DNA from: Bacteroidota bacterium
Lineage (GTDB): Bacteria; Bacteroidota; Bacteroidia; CAILMK01
Length of the DNA: 32,464 bases
Assembly: GCA_013287095.1 (NCBI GenBank)
Contig: JABDEJ010000017.1
Span: 1 to 32,464, forward strand
Reading direction: 5' to 3'
Part shown: piece after piece, positions 15,834-24,600 of the stretch
Numbering within the stretch: position 1 is the stretch's first letter
Layout of the letters: each line of letters starts with the position of its first letter
Position numbers and translations under genes: made by a program
Notes under the pieces: model-generated
Databases searched by the model: none
What the model saw: the letters and a program-made list of their open reading frames with translations, nothing else
Told to the model about the DNA's origin: nothing

Positions 15834-16238
15834 ATGTTCCTCAATAACTTATCTGAAAACGAAAAAAAAGCATTCCTGACCCTTGCTAAAGAGTTTATTC
15901 TGGTTGATGGAGTCCTTAGTCCTGAAGAAGAAGACCTGGTAAACATTATGAAAGCTGAAATGAGTATCGAGCAAGGATTTCCTGATGGGGAAAAGAGCAG
16001 GCAGGATCTTTTTAAAATGTTTGAATCCAAAAAATCAAGGGTATCTGCATTGATCGAAATGGAAGGCCTTGGTTATGCAAATATGGAATATCATGTACAG
16101 GAAAAGGCTTTTATTCATGAAATGGCTGAAAGTTTTGGCGTGACCCCGGATGAATTGGATACGATAGATGAGTGGGTTGTCCGCCAGGTGGCTTTGCTTT
16201 ATGAAGCCAATGAGCTTTGGGAAAAAACGCTGGCATAA
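15834..16238 (+). CDS. small helical protein, possibly TerB-like
   Basis: A 134-residue, highly acidic, soluble, all-helical protein. The N-terminal NEKKAFLTLAKEFILVDGVLSPEEEDLVNIMKAEM resembles the TerB/DjlA helical domain, in which an acidic patch (here DGVLSPEEED) may bind metal; a second repeat-like helix region has MAESFGVTPDELDTIDEW. The family assignment is from pattern only. TerB-like domains in other bacteria occur with tellurite or envelope stress genes, but here the neighbour is a phosphopantetheinyl transferase 57 bases downstream on the same strand. A role cannot be given. The ATG at 15834 is the only sensible start. Confidence 0.6.
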   Translation: MFLNNLSENEKKAFLTLAKEFILVDGVLSPEEEDLVNIMKAEMSIEQGFPDGEKSRQDLFKMFESKKSRVSALIEMEGLGYANMEYHVQEKAFIHEMAESFGVTPDELDTIDEWVVRQVALLYEANELWEKTLA

Positions 16239-16295
16239 GCCTATCGTTTTTGAATCCAAAAACCGCACCTTTGTTGCTGTAAGATACAGCATACT

Positions 16296-16931
16296 ATGCC
16301 CCGCATTATAGACCTGAACACAAATCCGGAAGGGAATCTCGGTGTCTGGAAGATTGAAGAAAATCCGGAAGACCTGAAATCAAGGTTGCAATGGAGCGAA
16401 GAAGATATTAAACGCTTCCAATCTCACGCCGATGGCGAACGCAGCAAACACTGGCTGTATAGCAGGGTATTGCTCCGCGAGATGCTGAATACTTCCAGCT
16501 TTATCGAGCTTGGCGCAGATGAGTTCGGTAAGCCTTTCCTTGCAAATTTCCTTCAAAAGGTTTCCATAAGCCATTCAGGAGATATGGTTGCCGTAATGCT
16601 GAGCAAACAGGATTGTGGAATGGACATTCAAATCATGAAGCCAAACATCGAAAGGGTGGCACATAAGTTTATCAACGAGGCGGAATGGCAGTCCATAAAT
16701 ACAGACACAAGATTTGAGCAGATGTACCTGGTATGGTGTTGCAAAGAAGCTTTGTACAAGTATTATGGCAAAAAAAACCTGGCTTTTAAGGAAAATCTTT
16801 CACTAAAAACTTTTTCATGGACTCCCGAAGGGGAACTTATAGGGGTCATTGAAAAAGATGATTATTATAAAGAATTGCCTGTGTATTGGAAGACGATCGA
16901 TAATTATCTGTTGGCCTGGGTATCGGGGTAG
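16296..16931 (+). CDS. 4'-phosphopantetheinyl transferase (Sfp type)
   Basis: A 211-residue enzyme that would transfer the phosphopantetheine arm of coenzyme A to a serine of acyl- or peptidyl-carrier proteins. Motifs in order: KHWLYSRVLLREML (~51-64), FGKPFL (~77-82), ISHSGDMVAVML (~91-102, His93), GMDIQ with magnesium-binding Asp110, and WCCKEALYK (147-155) with Glu151 and Lys155. The length is typical of Sfp/EntD-like enzymes, longer than AcpS. As no polyketide or peptide synthase genes are near, it may be the general holo-ACP enzyme, or serve a cluster elsewhere. The ATG at 16296 follows the upstream gene closely; the stop is in a repeat-filled convergent gap. Confidence 0.88.
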   Translation: MPRIIDLNTNPEGNLGVWKIEENPEDLKSRLQWSEEDIKRFQSHADGERSKHWLYSRVLLREMLNTSSFIELGADEFGKPFLANFLQKVSISHSGDMVAVMLSKQDCGMDIQIMKPNIERVAHKFINEAEWQSINTDTRFEQMYLVWCCKEALYKYYGKKNLAFKENLSLKTFSWTPEGELIGVIEKDDYYKELPVYWKTIDNYLLAWVSG

Positions 16932-16936
16932 TTGTG

Positions 16937-17084
16937 GCGGCCAGGCCCCTGACCCCCAAAGGGGGACTTATGATAGTTTAATTCTGAAATAATTTTTATA
17001 TTTTTTTGTCAAACACGCAGCGATACCCCTTTAGGGGTCAGGGGTAAAATATCAAGGGGCAGCTGTAGCAGGCCGCCCCTTGAT
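16937..17084. repeat. GC-rich palindromic repeat cluster between convergent genes
   Basis: Three hairpins in 150 bases: CCCCC-AAA-GGGGG (16953-16965), CCCCT-TT-AGGGG (17026-17037) and a 10-base stem ATCAAGGGGC / GCCCCTTGAT (17051-17060 with 17075-17084). CCCCTGACCCC and its complement GGGGTCAGGGG also pair the two halves, and GGCGGCC / GGCCGCC mark the outer ends. Its location between the ends of the transferase and protease genes suits a bidirectional terminator; a T-run at 17001-17007 lies between the hairpins. Confidence 0.65.
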
Positions 17085-17108
17085 TACAACAACATTATGA
17101 AGGAGGCA

Positions 17109-18635
17109 TTATTTCGTCATTTCCAATACGTAATATTTCTTTTCGCCTGTGGGCAGGTATCCTTCCACCAATAAACCACCTGTTTTGCCATCCAATGCTT
17201 TATATATATCATTGGGTGTATAAACCTGTATTTTATCAATTGAAGTTATCACAAAACCTATAGGTACGCCTGCATCTTTGAATTTTCCTTTGGAAATATC
17301 AGTGATCCGGGTGCCATGATCTATGTTTAATTTTGACTTCAATTCATCAGGTACTATTTCAGAGCTTATGCCAAGTTCCTTTTTTAAGGTATTGGTTTCG
17401 CTTGACACCAATTCTGCTTTGCCTTTATTGTTGCGCAAAACCACATCATAATCTTTATCTTTCCCATTTCTCAATAAGGTTACTGCCACATGGTCGCCTG
17501 GTTTTAGGGTACCAACCATTGCCTGAAGTTCAGAAACACTGTTCACTTCTTTGCCATCAATTTTTGTAATAACATCACCTTCTTTTATTCCGGCTTCTTC
17601 GGCAGCGCTGTTTTCAGAATAACCGCCTACCAGTACGCCTTCCGGTTTTGGGAGGCCTTTTTCTTCAGCAATTTTATTGTCCACGTCTTGTATAGATACG
17701 CCAAGATAGCCTCTCTGCACTTCTCCGTACTTTTTAAAATCTTCAATCACCTTTTTCATCAGGTTGGATGGCACTGCAAAAGAGTAACCTACATAACTAC
17801 CTGTTTCAGAAGCTATGGCCGTATTGATACCGATGAGTTCGCCCTTTGTATTTACCAAAGCGCCACCGCTGTTGCCAGGGTTTACTGCCGCATCTGTCTG
17901 TATAAAATCCTCAATAGCTGTGTTCCCTTTGGACTTGTTTCCCCCATAAGGACTAGACTGCCCCAAAAGATTGATATTCCTTCCTTTGGCGCTGATGATA
18001 CCTGCAGTGACGGTTGAAGTCAGGTTAAAAGGATTGCCTACAGCAAGTACCCATTGACCAACCCTGCTTTCATCGGAGTTGCCAATGGTGATAGGTTGCA
18101 GGTCATGGGCATTGATCTTTATCAAAGCCATGTCCGTATTCGGGTCACGGCCAATAACATCTGCAGAAAATTCGCGTTTGTCATAAAGAACCACATCTAT
18201 TTTGTCGGCATCAGCCACAACGTGGTTGTTGGTCACGATATATCCATCGCTCGAAATGATGACACCTGAACCAGATGCTCTTTGTGGACCACGTGGTATA
18301 TTCGGCATATTAAACCCTGGGCCAAAAAAATCAAATGGGTTCTGGCCTTGTTGCCCTTGCTGACCCTGCTGATCATTGTCCGCTGATTCATCATGTTTTG
18401 GATTGATAACAGTATTGATATGCACTACTGTGGGCATCACAGCTTCCGACACATCTGCAAAATCAAAAGTGGGAACTGTGACATTCTTAATATCATAGTT
18501 CGCCTTTCTTGCAGTAAAGAAAGAATTGTCAGGGAAATATTGCTTTTGCTCGATTGTTTTGTACGCGCCAACGCTCACGAGCCCACCCACGATGGCGACA
18601 AACATAAGTCCTAAATACTTTTTCACATTATTCAT
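17109..18635 (-). CDS. degP: HtrA/DegP-type periplasmic serine protease with two PDZ domains
   Basis: A 508-residue envelope protease/chaperone. Residues ~8-25 form a membrane anchor or uncleaved signal. The trypsin-like domain (~120-290) keeps the catalytic triad His138 (VTNNHVV), Asp168 (DPNTDMALIKI) and Ser256 (NPGNSGGAL). A Gln/Gly-rich, Phe/Pro-rich stretch (~88-115) matches the LA regulatory loop. PDZ1 spans ~308-400 (GYLGVSIQDV…) and a shorter, divergent PDZ2 the last ~85 residues. The length is that of typical Bacteroidota Do-type proteases. It degrades or refolds damaged envelope proteins; PDZ1 senses exposed C-termini. It is divergent from a small membrane-protein gene across ~125 bases. 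The ATG at 18635 is unambiguous. Confidence 0.93.
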   Translation of the reverse strand: MNNVKKYLGLMFVAIVGGLVSVGAYKTIEQKQYFPDNSFFTARKANYDIKNVTVPTFDFADVSEAVMPTVVHINTVINPKHDESADNDQQGQQGQQGQNPFDFFGPGFNMPNIPRGPQRASGSGVIISSDGYIVTNNHVVADADKIDVVLYDKREFSADVIGRDPNTDMALIKINAHDLQPITIGNSDESRVGQWVLAVGNPFNLTSTVTAGIISAKGRNINLLGQSSPYGGNKSKGNTAIEDFIQTDAAVNPGNSGGALVNTKGELIGINTAIASETGSYVGYSFAVPSNLMKKVIEDFKKYGEVQRGYLGVSIQDVDNKIAEEKGLPKPEGVLVGGYSENSAAEEAGIKEGDVITKIDGKEVNSVSELQAMVGTLKPGDHVAVTLLRNGKDKDYDVVLRNNKGKAELVSSETNTLKKELGISSEIVPDELKSKLNIDHGTRITDISKGKFKDAGVPIGFVITSIDKIQVYTPNDIYKALDGKTGGLLVEGYLPTGEKKYYVLEMTK

Positions 18636-18761
18636 ACCTTTGCGTTTTTATTTGTTTTAATAACGTTGGTTTTTGCAAACTTTGTGCCATGACGCTCAAA
18701 AATTTTCATAAAGAGTCTTAATGGCCAGTTTTTTAGTTATTTGCAAACCGAACAAAGCGCC

Positions 18762-18956
18762 ATGATTGACACGGAATTAACTGACACGGAAGTTTTGGAA
18801 ACGCCAAAAAGTAGAAATGTCAGTCCGGTATTGCTAAGTTTTGTCATAGCCCTTGTACTTGCCGTGGCTGCCGGATATTATGTACATCTTAAAAAAGAAA
18901 AGTTGACCAAACCTGATACTATTAAGGCCGCAAACAACCAGAATCATGCAAATTGA
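18762..18956 (+). CDS. small single-pass membrane protein upstream of dapF
   Basis: A 64-residue protein: an acidic N-terminus (MIDTELTDTEVLETPKSR), one membrane helix (~22-44, VSPVLLSFVIALVLAVAAGYYV), then a basic HLKKEKLTK and a polar tail. The charge pattern suggests the N-terminus outside and the basic tail in the cytoplasm by the positive-inside rule. No family is recognised. It overlaps the dapF start by 11 bases, so translation is probably coupled and the frame is likely real. A TTG at 18741 would add seven residues; the ATG is preferred. It is transcribed away from the protease gene. Confidence 0.6.
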   Translation: MIDTELTDTEVLETPKSRNVSPVLLSFVIALVLAVAAGYYVHLKKEKLTKPDTIKAANNQNHAN

Positions 18957-19749
18957 ATTCTCCAAATACCAGGGCGCCGGCAATGATTTCATCATGATCG
19001 ACGACCGGAAAGAATTATTTCCGGTAAGCGTTCAACTGGTCAATCATTTATGCGACAGGAGATTTGGGATTGGAGCTGATGGGCTTATATTATTAAGAAA
19101 CCATCCGGAGTACGATTTTGAAATGGTTTATTTCAATTCTGATGGCAATCTCGCATCCATGTGTGGAAACGGCGGCAGGTGTACGGCTGCTTTTGCAAAA
19201 CAGCTTGGAATAAATATCGAAGAGTACAATTTTATAGCCGTTGACGGGCCGCATAAGGCCTTTTTCAAAGATGGGCTGGTTTCGTTGCAAATGAAAAATG
19301 TAGATCAGATATCCAAACGCGGATCAGACCTTGTACTCAATACGGGTTCACCACATTATATCAGGTTTATAGATGATCTGAAAGATCTGGATGTTGTAAA
19401 ACTGGCAAAAGAAATCAGGTATAACCCGGAGTTCAAAGAAAAAGGCATCAATGTCAATTTTGTTGCCGTTGACCATTCTTCCCCTAATCATATCAGGCTC
19501 AGGACTTATGAACGCGGTGTGGAAGATGAAACACTTGCTTGTGGTACAGGGGTGGTAGCTTCAGCGATTGCATATTTTCATGAAAAAAATGAGAATAAAA
19601 ACAATGCCTCAAACAATCATATCTGCGTGAGTGCCATGGGTGGTGAACTGGAGGTAGATTTTGATTATGATCCTCAAAACCTTTACTACGATATCTGGCT
19701 TACTGGTCCGGCAGAGGGGGTTTTTGATGGGGAATACAATGGTCAATGA
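18946..19749 (+). CDS. dapF: diaminopimelate epimerase
   Basis: A 267-residue enzyme that interconverts LL- and meso-diaminopimelate in lysine and peptidoglycan synthesis, without cofactor. The two catalytic cysteines are present: Cys73 in ASMCGNGGRC and Cys199 in ETLACGTGVV. The N-terminal FSKYQGAGNDFIMID and the FGIGADGLI block are standard for the family, and the length is normal. The enzyme implies a DAP-type peptidoglycan. The ATG lies within the end of the upstream small gene, and its own 3' end overlaps the next frame, so this forms a tight translationally coupled chain of three genes. Confidence 0.95.
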   Translation: MQIEFSKYQGAGNDFIMIDDRKELFPVSVQLVNHLCDRRFGIGADGLILLRNHPEYDFEMVYFNSDGNLASMCGNGGRCTAAFAKQLGINIEEYNFIAVDGPHKAFFKDGLVSLQMKNVDQISKRGSDLVLNTGSPHYIRFIDDLKDLDVVKLAKEIRYNPEFKEKGINVNFVAVDHSSPNHIRLRTYERGVEDETLACGTGVVASAIAYFHEKNENKNNASNNHICVSAMGGELEVDFDYDPQNLYYDIWLTGPAEGVFDGEYNGQ

Positions 19750-21241
19750 TCAATTATCAATGATCAATAAAAATAAACAAGGCAGGAATGGGAAAGACTA
19801 TCAGACTGTCTTTTCTTATCTCCTTTGGCCAGTATTTATCATATACGCAGTCGCTGTTATCTATGGAGCCATGCATCACGAACCGTGGCGGGATGAGGCA
19901 GAGACATGGCTTATCGTCAGGGATAATAATCTAAAGGGTTTGTTCGGCATCATCCCTTTTGAAGAACATCCCCCTCTTTGGTTTTTGATCATGATGCCCA
20001 TTGCAAAAATGGGATTGCCGTATAGCACCATCAGTTATCTGCCTGCTGTCATTATGGTCGCAGCGGTATATTTATTGTTGTTTAAAACCACATTGTCCCT
20101 CACTGTAAAGTTTTTACTCCCATTCAGTTATATTTTCTTTTACGAATATTCGGTTATCAGTCGGAACTATTGCCTTGTTGTATTTTTTGTAGCGGCGATC
20201 ATAAGCCTGTATCCAAAACGGTTTGAAAAACCTCTGCTTTTTGCACTGTGTGTTGTATGTTTATTTAATTCTGAAGGGCTCGCTTTCGGGATAAGTTTTG
20301 CGCTGCTTGTTCTTTACATTATTGATGCCATTCAGTACAAAAAGCTTCATGGAATGATATGGCTGGCTATCATTTTAATGACGATAGGAGGCCTCTACCT
20401 TATACCCTATATGGCCATGAACCCGGCGGCAAATATGTATGAAGGGATGATTACGGACAGTCCCAGGCAAATTGCAAACGCCATTACCAACTCGTTATTG
20501 ATAGATGGTAACGGTGTTATTGCCTTACTGATCTGGGCTGCCATCATTATCATATTAAGTACCCGGACCAAAGCATTGTTTATTTTTATTTCGGGGGCCG
20601 TTTGTATCTTATACATATTGGGTTTTAAATACAATCTCGGATACCCCAGGCATTTTGGATTATTGTTTTTGGTAGCCATCATTGCTTTTGCCATCTCTGA
20701 TAATTATAAAAATGACAAACTTAATATCATCAAGACCAATAAGTTTGACCTGCAGAAATTCGGGACCGGCTTGTTTGCATTGATCGTATTATTGCAGTCG
20801 CCATATACCTTCGCTGCGTATAAAGACGACCTGGAAAATGATTTTTCAGGAGCAAAGGCCGCAGCAAAATTTTTAAATCATTCTGATCTGAAAAACGCCA
20901 TTCTTGTCGGGCACCAGGCATGGGCGGCAAGTGCAATTGTTCCATATCTTCCAAAAGGGACAAAGCTCTATTATGCAGAATGCCAGCGATATGGAACCTA
21001 TTATGTCTATGATTCCTGCTTTTTAAAAAAGAACTGGCATACTGCTCCTGAATCAGCGGTGGACATCTGTTATAAGACCTTTAAGAACCGGCTGGCAGAT
21101 CTTGTTTTTGTTTTCAACCGTCCCTTAAACGAGCGCTCCATGCCATATATGGATCTGCTATACCAATCTCCAGAACCACCAATACAAAAAGACGAAGCGT
21201 TTTTTATTTACAGGTTTAAGCATATTCGGAAGAGTGAATGA
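19739..21241 (+). CDS. GT-C-like polytopic membrane protein
   Basis: About 500 residues with roughly ten membrane segments over residues ~25-370 and a soluble C-terminal part of about 120 residues. The first loop, HHEPWRDEAETWLIVRDN, followed by EEHPPLWFLIM, has the acidic motif and HPP block of GT-C glycosyltransferases of the PF13231-like type. No characterised relative can be named; the role is presumably transfer of a lipid-linked sugar to an envelope glycan. The frame is open far into dapF; in-frame ATGs occur at 19727, 19739 and 19760. I take 19739, which overlaps dapF by 11 bases, the same overlap as between dapF and its upstream gene, but either neighbour is possible. It ends in front of a repeat-filled convergent gap. 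Confidence 0.75.
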   Translation: MVNDQLSMINKNKQGRNGKDYQTVFSYLLWPVFIIYAVAVIYGAMHHEPWRDEAETWLIVRDNNLKGLFGIIPFEEHPPLWFLIMMPIAKMGLPYSTISYLPAVIMVAAVYLLLFKTTLSLTVKFLLPFSYIFFYEYSVISRNYCLVVFFVAAIISLYPKRFEKPLLFALCVVCLFNSEGLAFGISFALLVLYIIDAIQYKKLHGMIWLAIILMTIGGLYLIPYMAMNPAANMYEGMITDSPRQIANAITNSLLIDGNGVIALLIWAAIIIILSTRTKALFIFISGAVCILYILGFKYNLGYPRHFGLLFLVAIIAFAISDNYKNDKLNIIKTNKFDLQKFGTGLFALIVLLQSPYTFAAYKDDLENDFSGAKAAAKFLNHSDLKNAILVGHQAWAASAIVPYLPKGTKLYYAECQRYGTYYVYDSCFLKKNWHTAPESAVDICYKTFKNRLADLVFVFNRPLNERSMPYMDLLYQSPEPPIQKDEAFFIYRFKHIRKSE

Positions 21242-21245
21242 TCTC

Positions 21246-21388
21246 AGCCATAGCCCTGACCCTAAATGGAACCATCGTTGAGTTTTCTCTGGTGTTTTTA
21301 ATTGGAAATTTTTTTCTGTGCAAACTTGGGCATTTATAAAATCTGAATTGAACAATCATAGGTTCCCTTTAGGGTCAGGGCTATGGCT
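21246..21388. repeat. 143-base element with 28-base terminal inverted repeats (MITE-like)
   Basis: The ends, starting AGCCATAGCCCTGACCC and ending GGGTCAGGGCTATGGCT, are inverted copies differing at one base of 28. The 87-base interior is AT-rich and without an ORF. One further end copy is at 25854-25881. Size, inverted ends and lack of coding suggest a miniature non-autonomous element or a structured dispersed repeat. It starts five bases after the upstream gene's stop. Confidence 0.65.
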
Positions 21389-21420
21389 GCAAAGGAGATT
21401 CTTGCAATGGCTCCTCCCTG

Positions 21421-21507
21421 GTGGCACACAGACCAGTTCCCGAAAACTCACTGACTCAAACATAAATTGTGAATTGGAATAGTTTCCGGTCTGTGTGCCA
21501 CAGACCG
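21421..21507. repeat. second inverted-repeat element in the same gap
   Basis: GTGGCACACAGACC (21421-21434) is the perfect inverse of GGTCTGTGTGCCAC (21488-21501). The right end also forms its own hairpin, CGGTCTGTG-TGC-CACAGACCG (21487-21507). A related hairpin is at 25904-25930. The rest of the 364-base gap (21508-21605) shows only a short repetitive CTAACCCCTGATT / CTAACCCTTGATT pair just before the neighbouring gene's end. Confidence 0.6.
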
Positions 21508-21605
21508 AGGATGTACATTGCCCACTGGGACTATTGAAGAATAATCGGTTAATAAATCAGCCGGAGGGCTTTCCTAACCCCTGATTCCTGTCTCCTAACC
21601 CTTGA

Positions 21606-24600
21606 TTAATGCAGCACCGTAATATTCCCCTTCAGCGAAGTAAAATTCGTTCCTGAGAAATCACCGGCTTTGATGGAATAGACATAAACACCTTCAGGCA
21701 CCTTGACGCCGTTCCCGTTGTAATCAGCGTTCCATGGTGTATTGATATCCGTTGAATGAAAGACCTGCTGGCCCCAGCGGTCCACAATGATACAATCGAA
21801 ATCAACGACACCTACTCCCTTGGCCATCCATACATCGTTCTTGCCATCACCATTTACGGTAATGCAATTCGGCGCGTAGAGAGTATAGCCCGGCGTCACG
21901 TAAACAATAAACCGAAAGGTATCCGCACAAAAATCATTATCTGTGGCAAGGGTTACCAGAAAGGTCCCCGTGTCTTTATAAGTATGGACAGGGCTGACTT
22001 CGTGACTGTCGGTACTATCCCCAAAAGTCCAGTAATAATGGTTTGGATCTGCATTGGCAGTTGTATTGGTGAAAGTAACCTGAGGCTGCTGTATTGCAGC
22101 CGGATTTGGGTTAGCTGTAAACGATGCATAAGGTATTTGCCTTATGAAAACCTTTTGGGTATCAGAGCTGTCGCATCCAAAATTGGTAGTTATTTTCAGG
22201 ACTGCATTATAGATAAAATTAGAGCCCTGAAAACTATCGGCATATAGATGGTAAAACTGAGCTTTTTGAATGCTATCTGTCTTTCCATCCCCGAATTTCC
22301 AGGAATAACTGGTTATAATCCCACCATTTGCCTTCGAACTGTCATAAAAAGTGGTTGGCTGCCCGAAACAGGTCGTATCCACTGAAAACTTTGCAAAAGG
22401 CAATGGGTTTACTACTATGTTGGTTTCTGCTGTATCAGAATAACACTTTAACAATGGGTTGGTTCCTATGGTATAATCGTGTTCCTGGTACATTTTAACA
22501 AGATAGGTTCCCGCTTGCGTATACGTATGAGTTATAGGGGTTCCGCCCGGGAAACCGCTATTGTCGCCCAAATCCCAGTTTGCAAACCCACCCTTGAGTT
22601 TTGTGGTATCTACAAAAACATATTGTCTTCCTACGCAATTGCCATTATAGCTAAACCCTGCAATCGGTAATTCGGGTATATTAACAATTTCTGTATCCAC
22701 GGATACGCATCCCTGGTTTGATGTTTCCGTAAGGACCACAGTATAATTGCCAGGATAAGCGAAATTGATTTCTTTTGGATTTTGACTATTGCTTTGGATC
22801 GTATCATTTTCCTGGTCGGCCACTGCCGTATCGCCAAAACTCCAATGATACGAAGCGACATAATTGGGTTGCTGGATGACAGTATTAGGAGCCGCATAAA
22901 AATTAACAGGCCTGTTATTACAATTAAGGTTGTAGCTGAGTTGAGAAACAGGACTCGTATAAATTGATATCCCTGTGATTTTGGTATTCGGACACCCGTT
23001 TGCCGTAGTCACTGTAAGGGAGGCATTCAGAATATCATTATCCTGGTAAACATGTGATGCATTTTGTGTAGATATCTCATTGAGCGTATCATTGCTGAAT
23101 ATCCAGTTCCATGACACCACACTGTCTGCTCCGGTTGTCAGGCTGGTAAAAGGGGTGGCGGTACCTGCACAGCTTTCAACATAGCTGAATTTGGATACCG
23201 GAACCTCATAAATGGTAACCTGGGTGATAAAAGAGTCTTCGCAATCTGACGTTGATATCACATATTCCCTGATGGTATAGACCCCTGGAGCTGCATATTG
23301 GTGCTTCACACTCTTTCCGGTTGCAAAATGCCCGTCACCGAAATCCCATGACCATGATTGTATCGAATTTGTGAATCCCGGAACATAAGATGAGTCCACA
23401 GCAATAACATTACTGTCATTGCAGGCATTATTGGCCCTGAAAAACACGATTGGCCTCGGTTTTACAGCCACAAATATGGCTATGCTGTCGGTACAGCCCG
23501 TAGCAGGCATAAAGGAAGTAAGCGTTCCCCGGTAATTTCCTGTTGTGGGGTACGTATGCACGGGAGTCGTTGCCGTGTCGGAAGTACCATCACCAAATTT
23601 CCAGATATATTTAATCACGCCGGGATGATTGCTTACGGTTTTATTATAGAAAGTAATAGGCGCTCCCGTGCATTTTGCACCGATAGAATCAGCAGAATGG
23701 GGCCCGGGGATAATGATAACCGGAATAGTAGTGTCTTTGCTGCACCCATATACCTGGGTAGTAGCAGTGAGCAAGACATTAAAAGTATCAGGAGTCTGGT
23801 AAAGATGGTTTGGACTGGTTGTAAATTGTGAAAAGGTGCCATCGCCAAAACTCCAATTGAAAGAACTGTCTATTAATTTGCCAAAATTTGAGGTTGAGGT
23901 ATTAATAAATTTAATGCTGTCGCGTTCACAGTTTCCACCAAGAATAAAAGAAGGCCTTGGCAACGGATATACATAAACTGCCTGGTTTAAAGTGTCACTA
24001 CAGCCATAAGAGGAAAAGGCCACCAGTTTTACATTATGATAGCCTGAATCCTTAAATGCGTGGAGTGGACTTGAAACCGTATCATTTGGGGTGCCATCGC
24101 CATATAGCCATACAAAATGGGTAAGAAAATTGGTCCTTGACGTATCTGACCCGGTATTGGAGTTATTTGCAAAAGGGATCTGTATGTCCTGGCATTTAGA
24201 GATGAATACATAATTTGCCACAGGCAACGGATATACAACAACATTTTGCTTAACCGAATCTATGCAGCCTGCCTGGGTTTTTGGGATCAACCGAACGGAA
24301 TAGTTATAGCTGGGCTTAGTATACTCGTGTGCAGGGTTTTGCTTTTTCGAGGTACTATCGTCCCCGAAATTCCAGCTCCAGGATACGATAGAATTTCCTG
24401 CCGGCACTGTTGATGCATCTGTGAACTGGACCGCAGAATCCAGGCAGGTACTTTTTACATTAAAATTGGGGGTTGGGGTTGGATATATATATACTTTCTT
24501 TGTAGAGTCACCACGGCAGCCTTGAGGTGAAATGACCGATTCCGTTACATAAAAGGTTCCTCCATGCGGGAAACCATAGTTAAAACTGGCAGGGGTATAA

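Noticed and set aside
19661..19738. Long 5' extension of the GT-C-like gene into dapF
   Set aside because: It would overlap most of the end of dapF; ATGs at 19727, 19739 and 19760 give normal membrane-protein starts.
21756..22247. 163-codon open frame on the + strand inside the PKD gene
   Set aside because: It is antisense to the conserved T9SS domain and PKD repeats, with no domain or start signal of its own.
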